Shown one piece after another: positions 46,430 through 56,307 of a DNA stretch of 64,000 bases (the stretch's first letter is position 1; each line of letters starts with the position of its first letter). Below the pieces are notes generated by a model. It was given only the letters and a program-made list of their open reading frames with translations, searched no databases and was not told the origin of the DNA. The position numbers and the translations under genes were made by a program. Location: contig CM049314.1 of assembly GCA_026874595.1 (NCBI GenBank), forward strand, positions 30,021,729 through 30,085,728. Direction: 5' to 3'. This stretch comes from Sipunculus nudus (lineage: Eukaryota > Annelida > Sipuncula > Golfingiida > Sipunculidae).

Positions 46430-47230
46430 AGGGGGCTATAATCACCTATAAAGCATGTTGAATATGCACGAAAAATAGCGTCTTCTCTTTGAAATCAATT
46501 GGTACCTGCCAAAATATTGCCCTAAAAGTGTTGGCTTACTAGAGTGGACCTAGCGCGATCACTAGCAGGCGCCAACCTAAACATAGCGAGAGGGACCCCG
46601 TGTATCGCCCGGGCCACAATACCTGTCAATCAGGAGATGCCCTGAGTGACACTGGAAAAAATTAGTACATGTCCCCGCTGACTGAAACATCGCTTGTTGC
46701 AGTGGATCAGGGACCCGATACATGGGGCACATGGTGCGTGTCATTTCAGCTGAGGCCCGTGGACATATCGTAAAAAACTGTTGCGATAGGTTCTACAATG
46801 AATTTACATTCGTAATGTCCATCCAGGAGCGTAATGTCCATCCAGCAGAGATAAATCAGAGAACATGACTATCCACGTATGGACTAGTTTGAACTTGACT
46901 TTGTTTGAGTTCGGATGCACAAAATGGGAACTCTGGTTACGCGACCTTGTTATGGTAAACAAAAACACGTGGACCATGCTTACTCACACACAGAACCATA
47001 ACAAGGTCCTAACAGGTAGCTGAATGGGAAGTAATGTTTTTTGGGGTGTTTTTGCTGGGAAACTTTTGTATAAAGCAAAACTGGACTGATAGAGTGAAAG
47101 AATAGGAAAAATATTGCTCCTGATTATATTCCTTGTTCGAAGTGTTACTTTGTGAGTTACCTGTAGTGAATGTGGCTTTGTGAATTTGTATAATTTTCCA
47201 CGAATTGTTAATCAAATAAAGTGTAACCCA
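46427..47230 (+). repeat. Interspersed repeat family R1, copy 2 (inside the pogo element)
   Basis: Shares, in order, TTAAAGGG, a GTTGA block, CTCTTTG(A/G)AAT, TGGTACCTGCC(A/G)AAATA, a GCGC-containing segment, TGTTATGGTAAACA, TTACTCACAC and GGGAAACTTTTG with 57842-58360. No coding capacity is seen. Confidence 0.6.
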
Positions 47231-47609
47231 TTTTCTAGTATTTAAGCATAAAAAAAAACATTCGATTCGAAGTTGGGCTGTAATCTTCCCTTAAATATAG
47301 TACTTTAGGCAAATGAGTTTGCACTGTGATTATCTATAAATGGAAACTCGAGAATGAATGAGGAGAGCCGGGTAACATGCCCACCCATGGGCATATCGGC
47401 CCAAGTCTGGGGTAAAACGCCCATGGTCAGAAGATATGTATTTTCCGGATTTCGTCGAAAGTATTCTGAATTGTGCCAAAATTCCCATCAGAATTTATTT
47501 TGTCGAATATATCTGAACGTTTGACCATAAAAAATATGATTTAAAGATGTTTCAGAACCAGCAGGAAACGTTTCCGCTTAAGGTGGGCGTCTTGTCCTGC
47601 CCTACCCTA

Positions 47610-47647
47610 CTCCAGTAATTGTTTGTCATTATTAATACGTGCTATAA
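47610..47647 (+). repeat. Array 2 remnant between two insertions
   Basis: CTCCAGTAATTGTTTGTCAT and the following ATTAATACGTGCTATA continue the monomer interrupted by the pogo-like element. The satellite then stops at a second foreign segment. Confidence 0.85.
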
Positions 47648-50035
47648 CCTGGTTTGTCTTTTTTTGTGATACTTGCTAGGAAGAATCGTTCTCATATGCC
47701 TTTATATGGCGTGATCTCGAGCACGCTTCAAAAGAGCCCCCCCCCCCCCCCCCAATAAATTGTTCCCCCACTACTGGTTTGTCTTATTTTGTGATACTTT
47801 CTAGAAAGAATCGTTCTAATATGCCTTTATATGGCGTGATCTCGAGCACGCTTCAAAAGAGCCCCCCCCCCCCCCCCCCAACAACTGAACCGTCAGTCGG
47901 CACTGCATTTTCACTGTGACCGTATGACTGCAGTTTATCTCATGAGGCCTTCTGATCATAAAACATAAATGACCATATCACGTGCTCGTTGAGAATGTAA
48001 AAATATATCTGATTGTCTGAGGACCGTAGCAGCGTCACCGCTGCCAGGAAGCAGACGCGGCAGGAGAGACCGTTCCAGAGATGAAAAGCAATAAAACAAA
48101 CGGGGAGTCTTACATCCTATTTATGCTAGAAATGTTTTAATTTTGTTTAAACTGGCATTATTTTAACCTGTTTATATAAACTCGCGCATGAAATTCACAT
48201 TTTATCGCGCAATGCCCGACGGCCCACGGAGGGGCGGGTAGTTCAAAGGAAATTGCATGGAACTCCTCAATTAGGTAAATTACCAATGTTTTAAAACATT
48301 TATGACAAATTTGGATTTTTATTTTCATTTCAGTACATCAGTACTGTTTCAAGCTGGAAAATTTTGGATATTCAATGTGTAATTGTGCTAATCAATGGTC
48401 ATACCGAGTGCACACCTGATACATGTCACACCTGGATTTTTTACCTGTGCAGGTGATTGACCAAGCTGAACAGCATTTAATCTTTTTTTGTATGAAACGT
48501 TCACAGCCAGAGTAAAAACTTTTCTAGATTTTCATGAAAACTAATTAGATTTGCCATTTTTTGTCTACCTGCACAGGTGAAAATATATTAATTTAGGATG
48601 TAAAGGTAAACACATAATCAGTGCAGTTTGCAGCGATAATTCATACATTTTGCGCAAAAATAAAGATTATTTTGGTGATGTCCCTTATAACATGTATAAT
48701 TTTAAAATTTAATTTAAAAAATGAGATGTTACCTTAATTTACCTGAACTCACCTGTGCAGGTGAGCATATGTTACAGGTAGTAGTTGTCAAAATTGAAAT
48801 ACGCAACTTGCGTGGCTGTGCAATTGATTGAAAGATAGTTTGTGCATATTGTTTTGGCTACTTTTAAAAAATTTCCTTCCCAGTCTTCAACTGAGAAGTA
48901 GTCTTTATTGTCGGTACTGGCAAAAGTAATTAAATCCTTTTAAGATGAAAGGTATTATTACAGGTAACCCAATAAATTGTGCAGTTAGGCCCAGTAATTC
49001 ATATAATGTACACATGCCACACAAAATTAAGATTTATTCTGTCGGTATCCCTTATTACTTGTATAATAATACATGATAATTTACCTGTGTTTACCTGAAC
49101 CCACCTGTACAGGTGAGTATATTTTTATGTGTTACCATAACCAAAATTATCAATGTATATTCTACGTCTCTAAAATCAAAATATGATATGTTTTGACATA
49201 GTTGACACTTGTTCATCCATATTCGTCTTTGGCACTAATCAGCATGATTTTGTCTCTGCCATAGGTAATTAGATCAGTTGAAGAACAAAGGTATTCACAT
49301 AGGTAACTTAATTACTGTACTTAATAGCACCTGTTCTTATATCAAAAGTGAATTATACAGTCAATAAATGGAAATGGTATTAATTTATAGTAACTGTAAT
49401 GATGAACAAGATGTTTGCGTACACATTCAGAAAAAAAATAATTTACCTTTACTTACCTTTACTTTCCTGTGCAGGTAAACATATGTGTTATATTTTAACA
49501 GAGTCCTAGAATATGCTTCTTGGGTCAGCAAGCTTTTCAGGTGAAAAATATTTGATTTTCACTGTAAAATCCAATTTTATTTGCATATTCTGTTTTTTTT
49601 GGTGATTCCCTTTCCATAAATAAAACAAATCATTTACAATTTTACTTACCTTTAAATAATAATTACCTTTGAGTAAAAAAATCCTTATATTTCCCTTTTT
49701 TGATCAAATTGTAAATGGGTTACCTGAACAAGATAAAGGGGTCACTTTGGTGAAATACCAGTGAGCAGAAATGCAGGTATTACAGATTTACCTATTGTTA
49801 CCTGTATTAACCTAACTTACTTACATATGAGAAGGTATGCAGAAAAAAAATATAATTGACATAAAGGAAATATACCTTACAGTAAATGCAGAAAATGTCA
49901 CAAAGATACCTTGAAAGGGACTGAGTTAATGTGTCTTATATGGATTCATGTCAAAATGTGGGAAAAAAATGCAAAATTAATCTGAACAGGAGGAGTGTCA
50001 CAAGCCCCCAGCCTAATCTGAACAGTAAAGGGTTA
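47648..50035. other. 2.4-kb AT-rich segment interrupting array 2
   Basis: No array 2 monomers and no gene. Its left part (47650-47882) is a 125-bp unit in tandem: GGTTTGTCTT..., a CTCGAGCACGCTTCAAAAGA block and a poly-C tract, present twice. From about 48400 to 49500 lie diverged ~340-360 bp repeats with ACCTGTGCAGGT palindromes. TTAATACGTGCTATA on the left border and TTAATAAATGCTATA on the right border resemble a 15-base target duplication, but both are also normal array 2 sequence. Confidence 0.55.
48400..49500. repeat. Diverged ~340-360 bp tandem repeats with CCTGNNCAGG palindromes
   Basis: The palindrome occurs near 48446 (ACCTGTGCAGGT), 48573 (ACCTGCACAGGT), 48752 (ACCTGTGCAGGT), 49105 (ACCTGTACAGGT) and 49467 (CCTGTGCAGG). 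The last three each follow TTACCT(G/T) repeats. Between copies, AATTCATA...ACA(C/T), AAGATTAT(T) and TCCCTTAT(A/T)AC(A/T)TGTATAAT recur in order, showing shared ancestry with heavy divergence. Confidence 0.55.
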
Positions 50036-51694
50036 ATAAATGCTATATTCAGGATACGGGTGGCCCTACCCTTCGACCATGAAATACTCATGTAAATGTT
50101 TTTCACTATTGATATATGCTATATCCCGGATACGGGTTACCCTAACCTTTCGGGCATGAAATACTCCTGTAAGTGTTTGTCACTATCAATATATGATATA
50201 TCCGGGATACGGGTTACCCTAACCCTTCGGGCATGAAATACTCCAGTAAGTGTTTGTCACTATTGATTTATGCTATATCCGGGATACGGGTTACCCTAAC
50301 CCTTCGGGCATGAGATAATCAAGTAATTTTTTGTCCCTATTGATATATGCTATATCGGGGATACGGGGTACCCTAACGCTCCGGGCATTAGATACCCCAG
50401 TAGATGTTTGTCATTATTAATATGTGCTATATCCGGGATACGGGTAACCCTAACCCTTCGGGCATGAAGTACCCCAGTAATTGTTTGCCATTATTAATAT
50501 GTGCTATACCCTAACCCTTCAAACATGAAATACTCCAGTAAGTGTTTGTGACTATTCATATATGCTATATACGGGATACGGGTTACCCTAACCCTTCGGG
50601 CATGAAATACTCCAGTAAGTGTTTGTGACTATTCATATATGCAATATCCGGGATACGGGTTACCCTAACCCTTCGAGCATGAAATACTCCAGTAAGTGTT
50701 TGTGCCTATTCGTATATGCTATATCCGGGATACGGGTTACCCTAACCCTTCGGGCATGAAATACTCCAGTAAGTGTTTGTAATTATTCATATATGCTATA
50801 TCCGGGATACGGGCTACCCTAACCCTCGGGCATGAAATAATCCAGTAAATTGTTGTCCATATTGATATAAGCTGTATCCGGGATGCGGGTTACCCTAACC
50901 CTTCGGGCATGAAAAACTCCTGTAAGTGTTTTATGACTATTCATATATGCAATATCCGGGATACGGGTTACCCTAACCCTTCGGGCATGAAATACTCCAG
51001 TAAGTGTTTGTGATTATTCATATATGCTATATCCGGGATACGGGCTACCCTAACCCTCGGGCATGAAATAATCCAGTAAATTGTTGTCCATATTGATATA
51101 AGCTGTATCCGGGATGCGGGTTACCCTTACCCTTCGGGCATGAAAAACTCCTGTAAGTGTGTGTCACTGTTAATATATACTATATCCAGGATAGGGGTTA
51201 GCCTAACCTTTCGGGCATGAAATAATCCCGTAAGTGTTTGTCACTATCAATATATGCTATATCCGGGAAATGTTTGTCATTATTAATATATGCTATATCA
51301 TGGGTACGGGTTACCTGAACCCTTCGGGCATGAAATACTCCAGTAAGTGTTTGTCACTATTAATATATGCTATGTCCAGGATACGGGTTACCCTAACCCT
51401 TCGGGCATGAAGTACTCCAGTAATTGTTAGTCATTATTAAAATGTGCTATATCCGGGATACGGGTTACCCTAAACCTTCGGGCATGAAATACTCCAGTAA
51501 GTGTTAGTGACTATTCATATATGTTATATCCGGGATACGGGTTACCCTAACCCTTTGGGCATGAATTACTCCACTAAGTGTTTGTCACTGTTAATATATG
51601 CTGTATCGGGGGTACAAGTCCCTAACCCTTCTGGCATGAAACACCCCAGTAAGTCTGTGTCACTAATAATATGTGCTTTATCCGGGATACGGGG
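50036..51694 (+). repeat. Satellite array 2, distal block
   Basis: 77-bp monomers resume at ATGCTATATTCAGGATACGG and run to TATCCGGGATACGGGGCATT. Some monomers are nearly consensus. A block near 50780-50920 recurs near 51020-51150. The array then gives way to about 200 bases of unique AT-rich DNA. Confidence 0.9.
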
Positions 51695-51898
51695 CATTAT
51701 AAACAGTCATAATATTACGACTCGTTGACATTAAATAGCTTAATATATGGTGTGTACTCAGTATATTATTATACAATCCTTTCAACTTAAATAAATTTCC
51801 TACACACATGCTTCTATACAATGTTTGAGCGGGCATCTTGTTAAATGAAGAATAAATTACGCCATATACATATGAACGGTTAGTAGAGTTTTCGGTGA

Positions 51899-52625
51899 AA
51901 TGCGCACTGCGATCGCAGCTTAATATGACCAAAGGCATTTGCTACCGCGCATATCTGTATGCTACTTTGCGACTGTTAATTGCTACCGCGCATATTGCTT
52001 TGAGTGTTCCTGTCCGAGCGACCTCTGGCAGCAAAGACTTGCACTACGTCAACAGTAGCAGATTTTGCGATCGCAAATTCTTAGTGCCCATTGCGGTCGC
52101 AGTGGGTTGCGACCGCGCAGGTCTTTTTGCTACCGCGCACATTGCGCATTGCGATTGCAGCTTAATATGACCAAAGGCATTTGCTACCGCGCATATCTGT
52201 TTGCTACTTTGCGACTGTTTATTGCTACCGCGCATATTGCTTTGAGTGTTCCTGTCCGAGCGACCTCTGGCAGCAAAGACTTGCACTACGTCAACAGTAG
52301 CAGATTTTGCGATCGCAAATTCATAGTCCCCCTTGATAGCAAGGGACAGTAACTTGCGACCGCGCAGGTCTTTTTGGTCACATTGCGCATTGCGATCGCA
52401 GCTTAATATGACAAAAGGCATTTGCTACCGGGCATATCTGTTTGCTACTTTGCGACTGTTAATTGCTACCGTGCATATTGCTTTGAGTGTTCCTGTCCGA
52501 ACGACATCTGGCAGCAAAGACTTGCACTACGTCAACAGTCGCAGATTTTGCGATCGCAAATTCATAGTTCCCATTGGTAGCAATGACAGCCACTTGCTAC
52601 CGGGCAGGTCTGATGCACTTTGCGC
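51899..52625 (+). repeat. Satellite array 3, three ~241-bp units
   Basis: Units start near 51901, 52143 and 52384 with TGCGCA(C/T)TGCGAT(C/T)GCAG. They contain repeated TTTGCTACCGCGCATAT, CGAGCGACCTCTGGCAGCAA and TTTTGCGATCGCAAATTC (a palindrome TTTGCGATCGCAAA). TGCTACC also appears in array 1. Overlapping open frames on both strands are artefacts. Confidence 0.85.
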
Positions 52626-52853
52626 TACGAGCCAGTCTGTGCCTGATGGTAGCAAGTCCGGTGGCTGTTCAGTGCGCGATGTGGCAAGCTATGCACAAGA
52701 GTAGCAAATGCTACTGTGCGACTGCCATTTGCTACCGCGCACTTTGCGCTGAATAGCCGCTGAGAGCAGAATGGTAGCAAAGTGAGTGGAAGCTGAGTGC
52801 GCGTTGTGCCGGGCTATGCGCAATGGTAGCAAAGAATCCCAGGGATAAGTCTG

Positions 52854-52873
52854 GAAAACCGACAGTTCCCCGC
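52854..52873 (-). repeat. Right terminal inverted repeat of the insertion
   Basis: Exact reverse complement of 27297-27316. Subterminal GGTAGCAAAG motifs occur at 52773 and 52824. Confidence 0.85.
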
Positions 52874-52877
52874 ATAT

Positions 52878-54170
52878 ATGAGAACATATAGGAATTTTAG
52901 AGATGAGATCAGTGAGGTTGATGGAGTTTTATTTAAAGGTGATAGAGTGATAGTACCAGGAAGTTTGAGAACAGACATGTTGTCAAGAATTCATGAATCA
53001 CATTTAGGAATTGTAAAATGTAAGAAACGAGCTCGCGAAGCACTTTATTGGCCAGGAATGGGAAAACAGATAGAGGAAATTATAGCCAACTGTGCTATTT
53101 GTCAGGCTAATAGAAACATGCAAGAGAGAGAACCAATGATATCACATGATATTCCTGATGGTCCATGGCAAAAAGTGGCATCAGACTTGTTTGAATATCA
53201 AGGACAGCATTATATATTGATAGTAGATTATTATTCAAAATATCCAGAGGTATATGGATTAAAACATGACACTAGAGCAGAAGCAGTGATAAATGGTCAT
53301 AAATCAGTATTTGCTAGGCATGGTATACCCCTGGAACTTGTCTCAGATAATGGTCCACAATATTCTGGTACTGAATTCAGAAAATTCTCAAAGAAATGGC
53401 AATTTAAACATACAACTAGTAGCCCTAGATATCCAAGGTCCAATGGACAGGCTGAGAGAATGGTACAAACGGTGAAACATATGATTCAGAAATCAGCAGA
53501 TCCATGTTATGCATTGTTAGAATATAGGACAACAGAATTAGAAGGTATTGGGTATTCCCCAGCTCACCTGTTAATGGGAAGAAGGTTAAGAACAAAATTA
53601 CCAATGTCACAGAAACTGTTAAAGCCAAATTTGCCAGATCATGGTTTAGCACAGAAAGGGTTAATGGAGAATCAAGCTAAACAGAAGAAATATTATGACA
53701 GAGGTACAAGAGAATTAGATGAGTTACAGGCAGGAGAAGCTGTTAGAGTTTTGAAGGAAAATGAATGGAAGCTAGGTACTGTTCAGAGTAAAGCTGTGGA
53801 ACCACGTTCATACATTGTGGAGATAAATGATGGGTCAGTGTTAAGAAGGAACAGAAATGTAATTAGAAGGACAGCAGAGATGTACTGTTCAGAAGGAAGG
53901 ATATCAGATGAGGTTATAAGACCTTGTGGTCATGATAAGCTTGAGAGTAGGATTCCAGTACCAGTAAGAGAGAATAGAGAGAGAGAAAGAAATGTACAGG
54001 ATAATGGGAAAGTGGAGACACAAGTGAGAGAAATAGAAGATGAGGCTAGAGTTCAAGTAGAGAACTCTAATCTGTTACAGTTAGATAGAGTGGATAAACC
54101 AAGTGATGGTAAAATGTCCAGGTTTGGTAGAAAAGTTAAAAAACCTGTGAGATATGATGAGGAATATTGA
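52878..54170 (+). CDS. Integrase of the gypsy element
   Basis: 430 codons; in-frame sequence continues a few bases upstream to the insertion border, so the ATG is incidental. The zinc-binding HHCC region is partly visible (SHLGIVKCKKRA...CAICQ). The catalytic core has its Asp in ASDLFEYQG, Asp in VSDNGPQYSG and Glu in SNGQAERMV. The C-terminal part is basic and acidic mixed, typical of a gypsy tail. It is separated from RT/RNase H by the TIR insertion and so could not be made as part of the usual polyprotein. Confidence 0.92.
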   Translation: MRTYRNFRDEISEVDGVLFKGDRVIVPGSLRTDMLSRIHESHLGIVKCKKRAREALYWPGMGKQIEEIIANCAICQANRNMQEREPMISHDIPDGPWQKVASDLFEYQGQHYILIVDYYSKYPEVYGLKHDTRAEAVINGHKSVFARHGIPLELVSDNGPQYSGTEFRKFSKKWQFKHTTSSPRYPRSNGQAERMVQTVKHMIQKSADPCYALLEYRTTELEGIGYSPAHLLMGRRLRTKLPMSQKLLKPNLPDHGLAQKGLMENQAKQKKYYDRGTRELDELQAGEAVRVLKENEWKLGTVQSKAVEPRSYIVEINDGSVLRRNRNVIRRTAEMYCSEGRISDEVIRPCGHDKLESRIPVPVRENRERERNVQDNGKVETQVREIEDEARVQVENSNLLQLDRVDKPSDGKMSRFGRKVKKPVRYDEEY

Positions 54171-54481
54171 GCAGTGGGAGATAAGATAATCTCCAAGCGA
54201 TATCGTGAGTAGAATGATGATGGATTATTGTCATGGTTGTTATATTGTTGTTGTTGTTGTTGTTGTTACTCATGTACTGATAGGGCAATTTTTAAAATAT
54301 CTCAGGTGACTATGTGTATAATCAATATTCATTTCTTAAAATATACCTGCCAGTGTAGAAACCTGTAATATCCTTAAAGTATATGTAATAACAAATCTTA
54401 GGGTCAAAGTAAGTACAACAACACCATTGAAGATGTTAACATGATGTTTATTTAATATAGTATGGTCAGTGTCTTTTAAAC

Positions 54482-54490
54482 AAAGGGGGA
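54482..54490 (+). promoter_or_regulatory. Polypurine tract
   Basis: AAAGGGGGA directly abuts the 3' LTR, as expected for plus-strand priming. Confidence 0.75.
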
Positions 54491-54618
54491 TGTGATGTAC
54501 GAAACTGACTATGTAGTCTGTGTAGGTACCAGGTACCCGTACCGGATGTTGTAATAAAAAGCTGTACATGCGCAGTCGCGCTCCCTAGCCATCTTGTTGT
54601 TCATGCATATACATTACA
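54491..54618 (+). repeat. 3' LTR
   Basis: 128 bp, TGTGATGTACG to CATTACA. Two differences from the 5' LTR were seen on reading. Confidence 0.92.
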
Positions 54619-55984
54619 CCATGGGTCCTAAACTCCCCCCTCCCCCCCCCCCCTTCCCTCGCCGCAACTTTTTTTTTACGGTCTCAGACGGCCCCCCCCC
54701 CCCTCCTTCCGTCCCGGTGAACTAGGGATAAAATCCATGATACCCATGTTATGGGATGCTTTATGGAGGTGGAGACCATGTTCCAATGACTTTCCGTTGT
54801 GTGAAAAAAAAAAGGACGGTGCGCCTCTCTCTAGACTGGCCAAGTCGATGAAATGGTTAAAACATAATTCTACCCACTATCACAGCTATCAAACGTGCTC
54901 TTGCTGTATCGCAGCGCTAGGAACAGGTACTAACACCTTGTGACAAATTATATTACTAAATTACGGCTCATTGGCCGGCTATTTCATCGACTTGTAAACT
55001 CCATCGGTTACGGGACGGTCGGCGCCATTCATCATCGCCTCGCTGCACTAAGGTCTTTTCCACTGATGTCATCAGTAATTGGTGGTCCCAGTCATTCCCA
55101 GAATTTCTTTTCAAAACCGACATGGTTCATTCAGCCATCGGCAGCTGCGAGCTTCCAATTTGCTACTAATATTCCTATGTAATCAGTCTTAATATTTTAG
55201 GCCTCGTCGATGTTGAGTCGGCGAGACTTTCAACACTATATAACCCTCAGCGTCAGTTTTACCGTTTATCAGACCTACGCTCTTCAAAGTAGGCCTGCTA
55301 AACAAAATGCAACAAACTCTCGCTCAGCTAGTCTGCGTGAGACATTCCAGTGTACACGCGACGAACGCAGTCAAAATGTAATACATGTACCCGCTGGCTG
55401 AAACGATCATGACGATTGGTTTATTTAACCCAATTCACAAGTTCACACAAATACTGCAAAACTGTTATTTTTAAACTAGAACCAGTCATACTATAAAATA
55501 CACCACTATTTGGGAAAAAAACCTGGATTACAACAGTGGACTCGCCCTGCCTCATGTTCCAGTTGGTAACAGATTCACAGGATTCATCAGTTTGTTTCAA
55601 TTATTCTAAGGATATGTATATCATCAATAAACTCTTGCAACATTGATAGATACTGTCAAGGACCAAGGAATCAAACAATGTGTCACCGGTGTACACTAAG
55701 GTGTTGGGCAGTGACGTAGGACTCGGAGGTAAGGACCCCATTCCACCTTTTTCTTGAACTCGGACTTTAATCGATTGTGTCGGACTTGCACTAGGACTCA
55801 GAGGTAAGGAATCGATATATCAGGCTGAGCCGATCTGAGTAGAAAAGGAATAGAAAAAAGTCTGTCACACAAGTGTATTTCATGAACTATTAGACAATAT
55901 TGTTTAGATGTAAAAAAAATCTGCACTCTATGAATTAAAGTTATTATACGGTGGCTAGTATAGGACACACAGAATCTTATCTTA
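54619..55984. other. Stretch between the gypsy element and amylase C
   Basis: Poly-C tracts near 54640 and 54692, then ordinary non-coding DNA. No amylase exons 1-6 were found, so the missing part of copy C is not here. Confidence 0.5.
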
Positions 55985-56215
55985 ATCTCGTTCCCGCACT
56001 ATAAAATCGCGTTCCCACGCGAACGAAATAAAAATGACGTTGGAACGAGATGCTATCGCGTGGGAATGAGATGCTATCGCGTGGGAACAAGATATTTATC
56101 GCTAGGGAACGAGATCCTATCGCGTGTGAACGAGATAATTATCGCGTGGGAACAAGATACTTTTGCCAGGGAACAAGATAATTACCATGTGAGAACGAGA
56201 TAAAAGTGCGTATGT
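55985..56215 (+). repeat. 21-bp minisatellite
   Basis: About nine imperfect units of the type GCGTGGGAACGAGATGCTATC (also GGGAACAAGATATTTATCGC). Units vary in the last six bases, while GGGAAC(A/G)AGAT is steady. Confidence 0.8.
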
Positions 56216-56307
56216 CTTATACGAGCCGCCGGGCTTTTAGGTACAGATTATTAATTGGCCTTTTGAAAGGTCAGTGCAATTGGGTGACAATGTTTAGTCA
56301 ATTACAG

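Larger units (their letters stand above)
45242..47607 (+). mobile_element. Pogo/Tc1-like DNA transposon, degenerate
   Basis: The terminal repeats GGGTAGAGCAGGGCAAGACGC and (reverse-complemented right end) GGGTAGGGCAGGACAAGACGC match at 19 of 21 positions. TA flanks both sides (45240-45241, 47608-47609). Removing the element and one TA leaves an uninterrupted array 2 monomer, which proves precise insertion. A TA target and a Psq-type helix-turn-helix fragment inside indicate the Tc1/mariner superfamily, pogo branch. GGGTAAAATGCCCACCC-like motifs recur near both ends. The middle is filled by TA-rich tracts and an R1 repeat. Confidence 0.85.
27297..52873. mobile_element. 25.6-kb TIR-bounded satellite-rich insertion
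   Basis: The gypsy coding sequence breaks at 27296 and resumes at 52874. The two borders are perfect inverted repeats, GCGGGGAACTGTCGGTTTTC and its reverse complement, which argues that one element inserted. Inside are array 1 (27420-37895), a unique spacer, array 2 (40350-51694, interrupted twice) and array 3 (51899-52625). No transposase belonging to these ends is recognised. The four bases outside each end are ATAG and ATAT, so no clean target duplication is visible. It is best called a non-autonomous DNA transposon of unknown superfamily that carries or grew satellites. Confidence 0.75.
24095..54618 (+). mobile_element. Ty3/gypsy LTR retrotransposon, split by a 25.6-kb insertion
   Basis: Order: 5' LTR, primer-binding site, gag-protease, reverse transcriptase and RNase H, insertion (27297-52873), integrase, polypurine tract, 3' LTR. 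The domain order RT-RNase H-integrase identifies the Ty3/gypsy group. The retroelement alone is about 4.95 kb. Its LTRs are both 128 bp and differ at two visible positions, so the insertion of the retroelement is recent. No exact target duplication flanks it (ACAT on the left, CCAT on the right). The copy is inactive: protease and RT are in different frames and the satellite insertion separates the integrase. Confidence 0.93.

Noticed and set aside
40436-51728. Repeated 63-91 residue frames such as those starting MFVTINICYI
   Set aside because: Direct translations of the 77-bp satellite; the peptide repeats because the DNA does.
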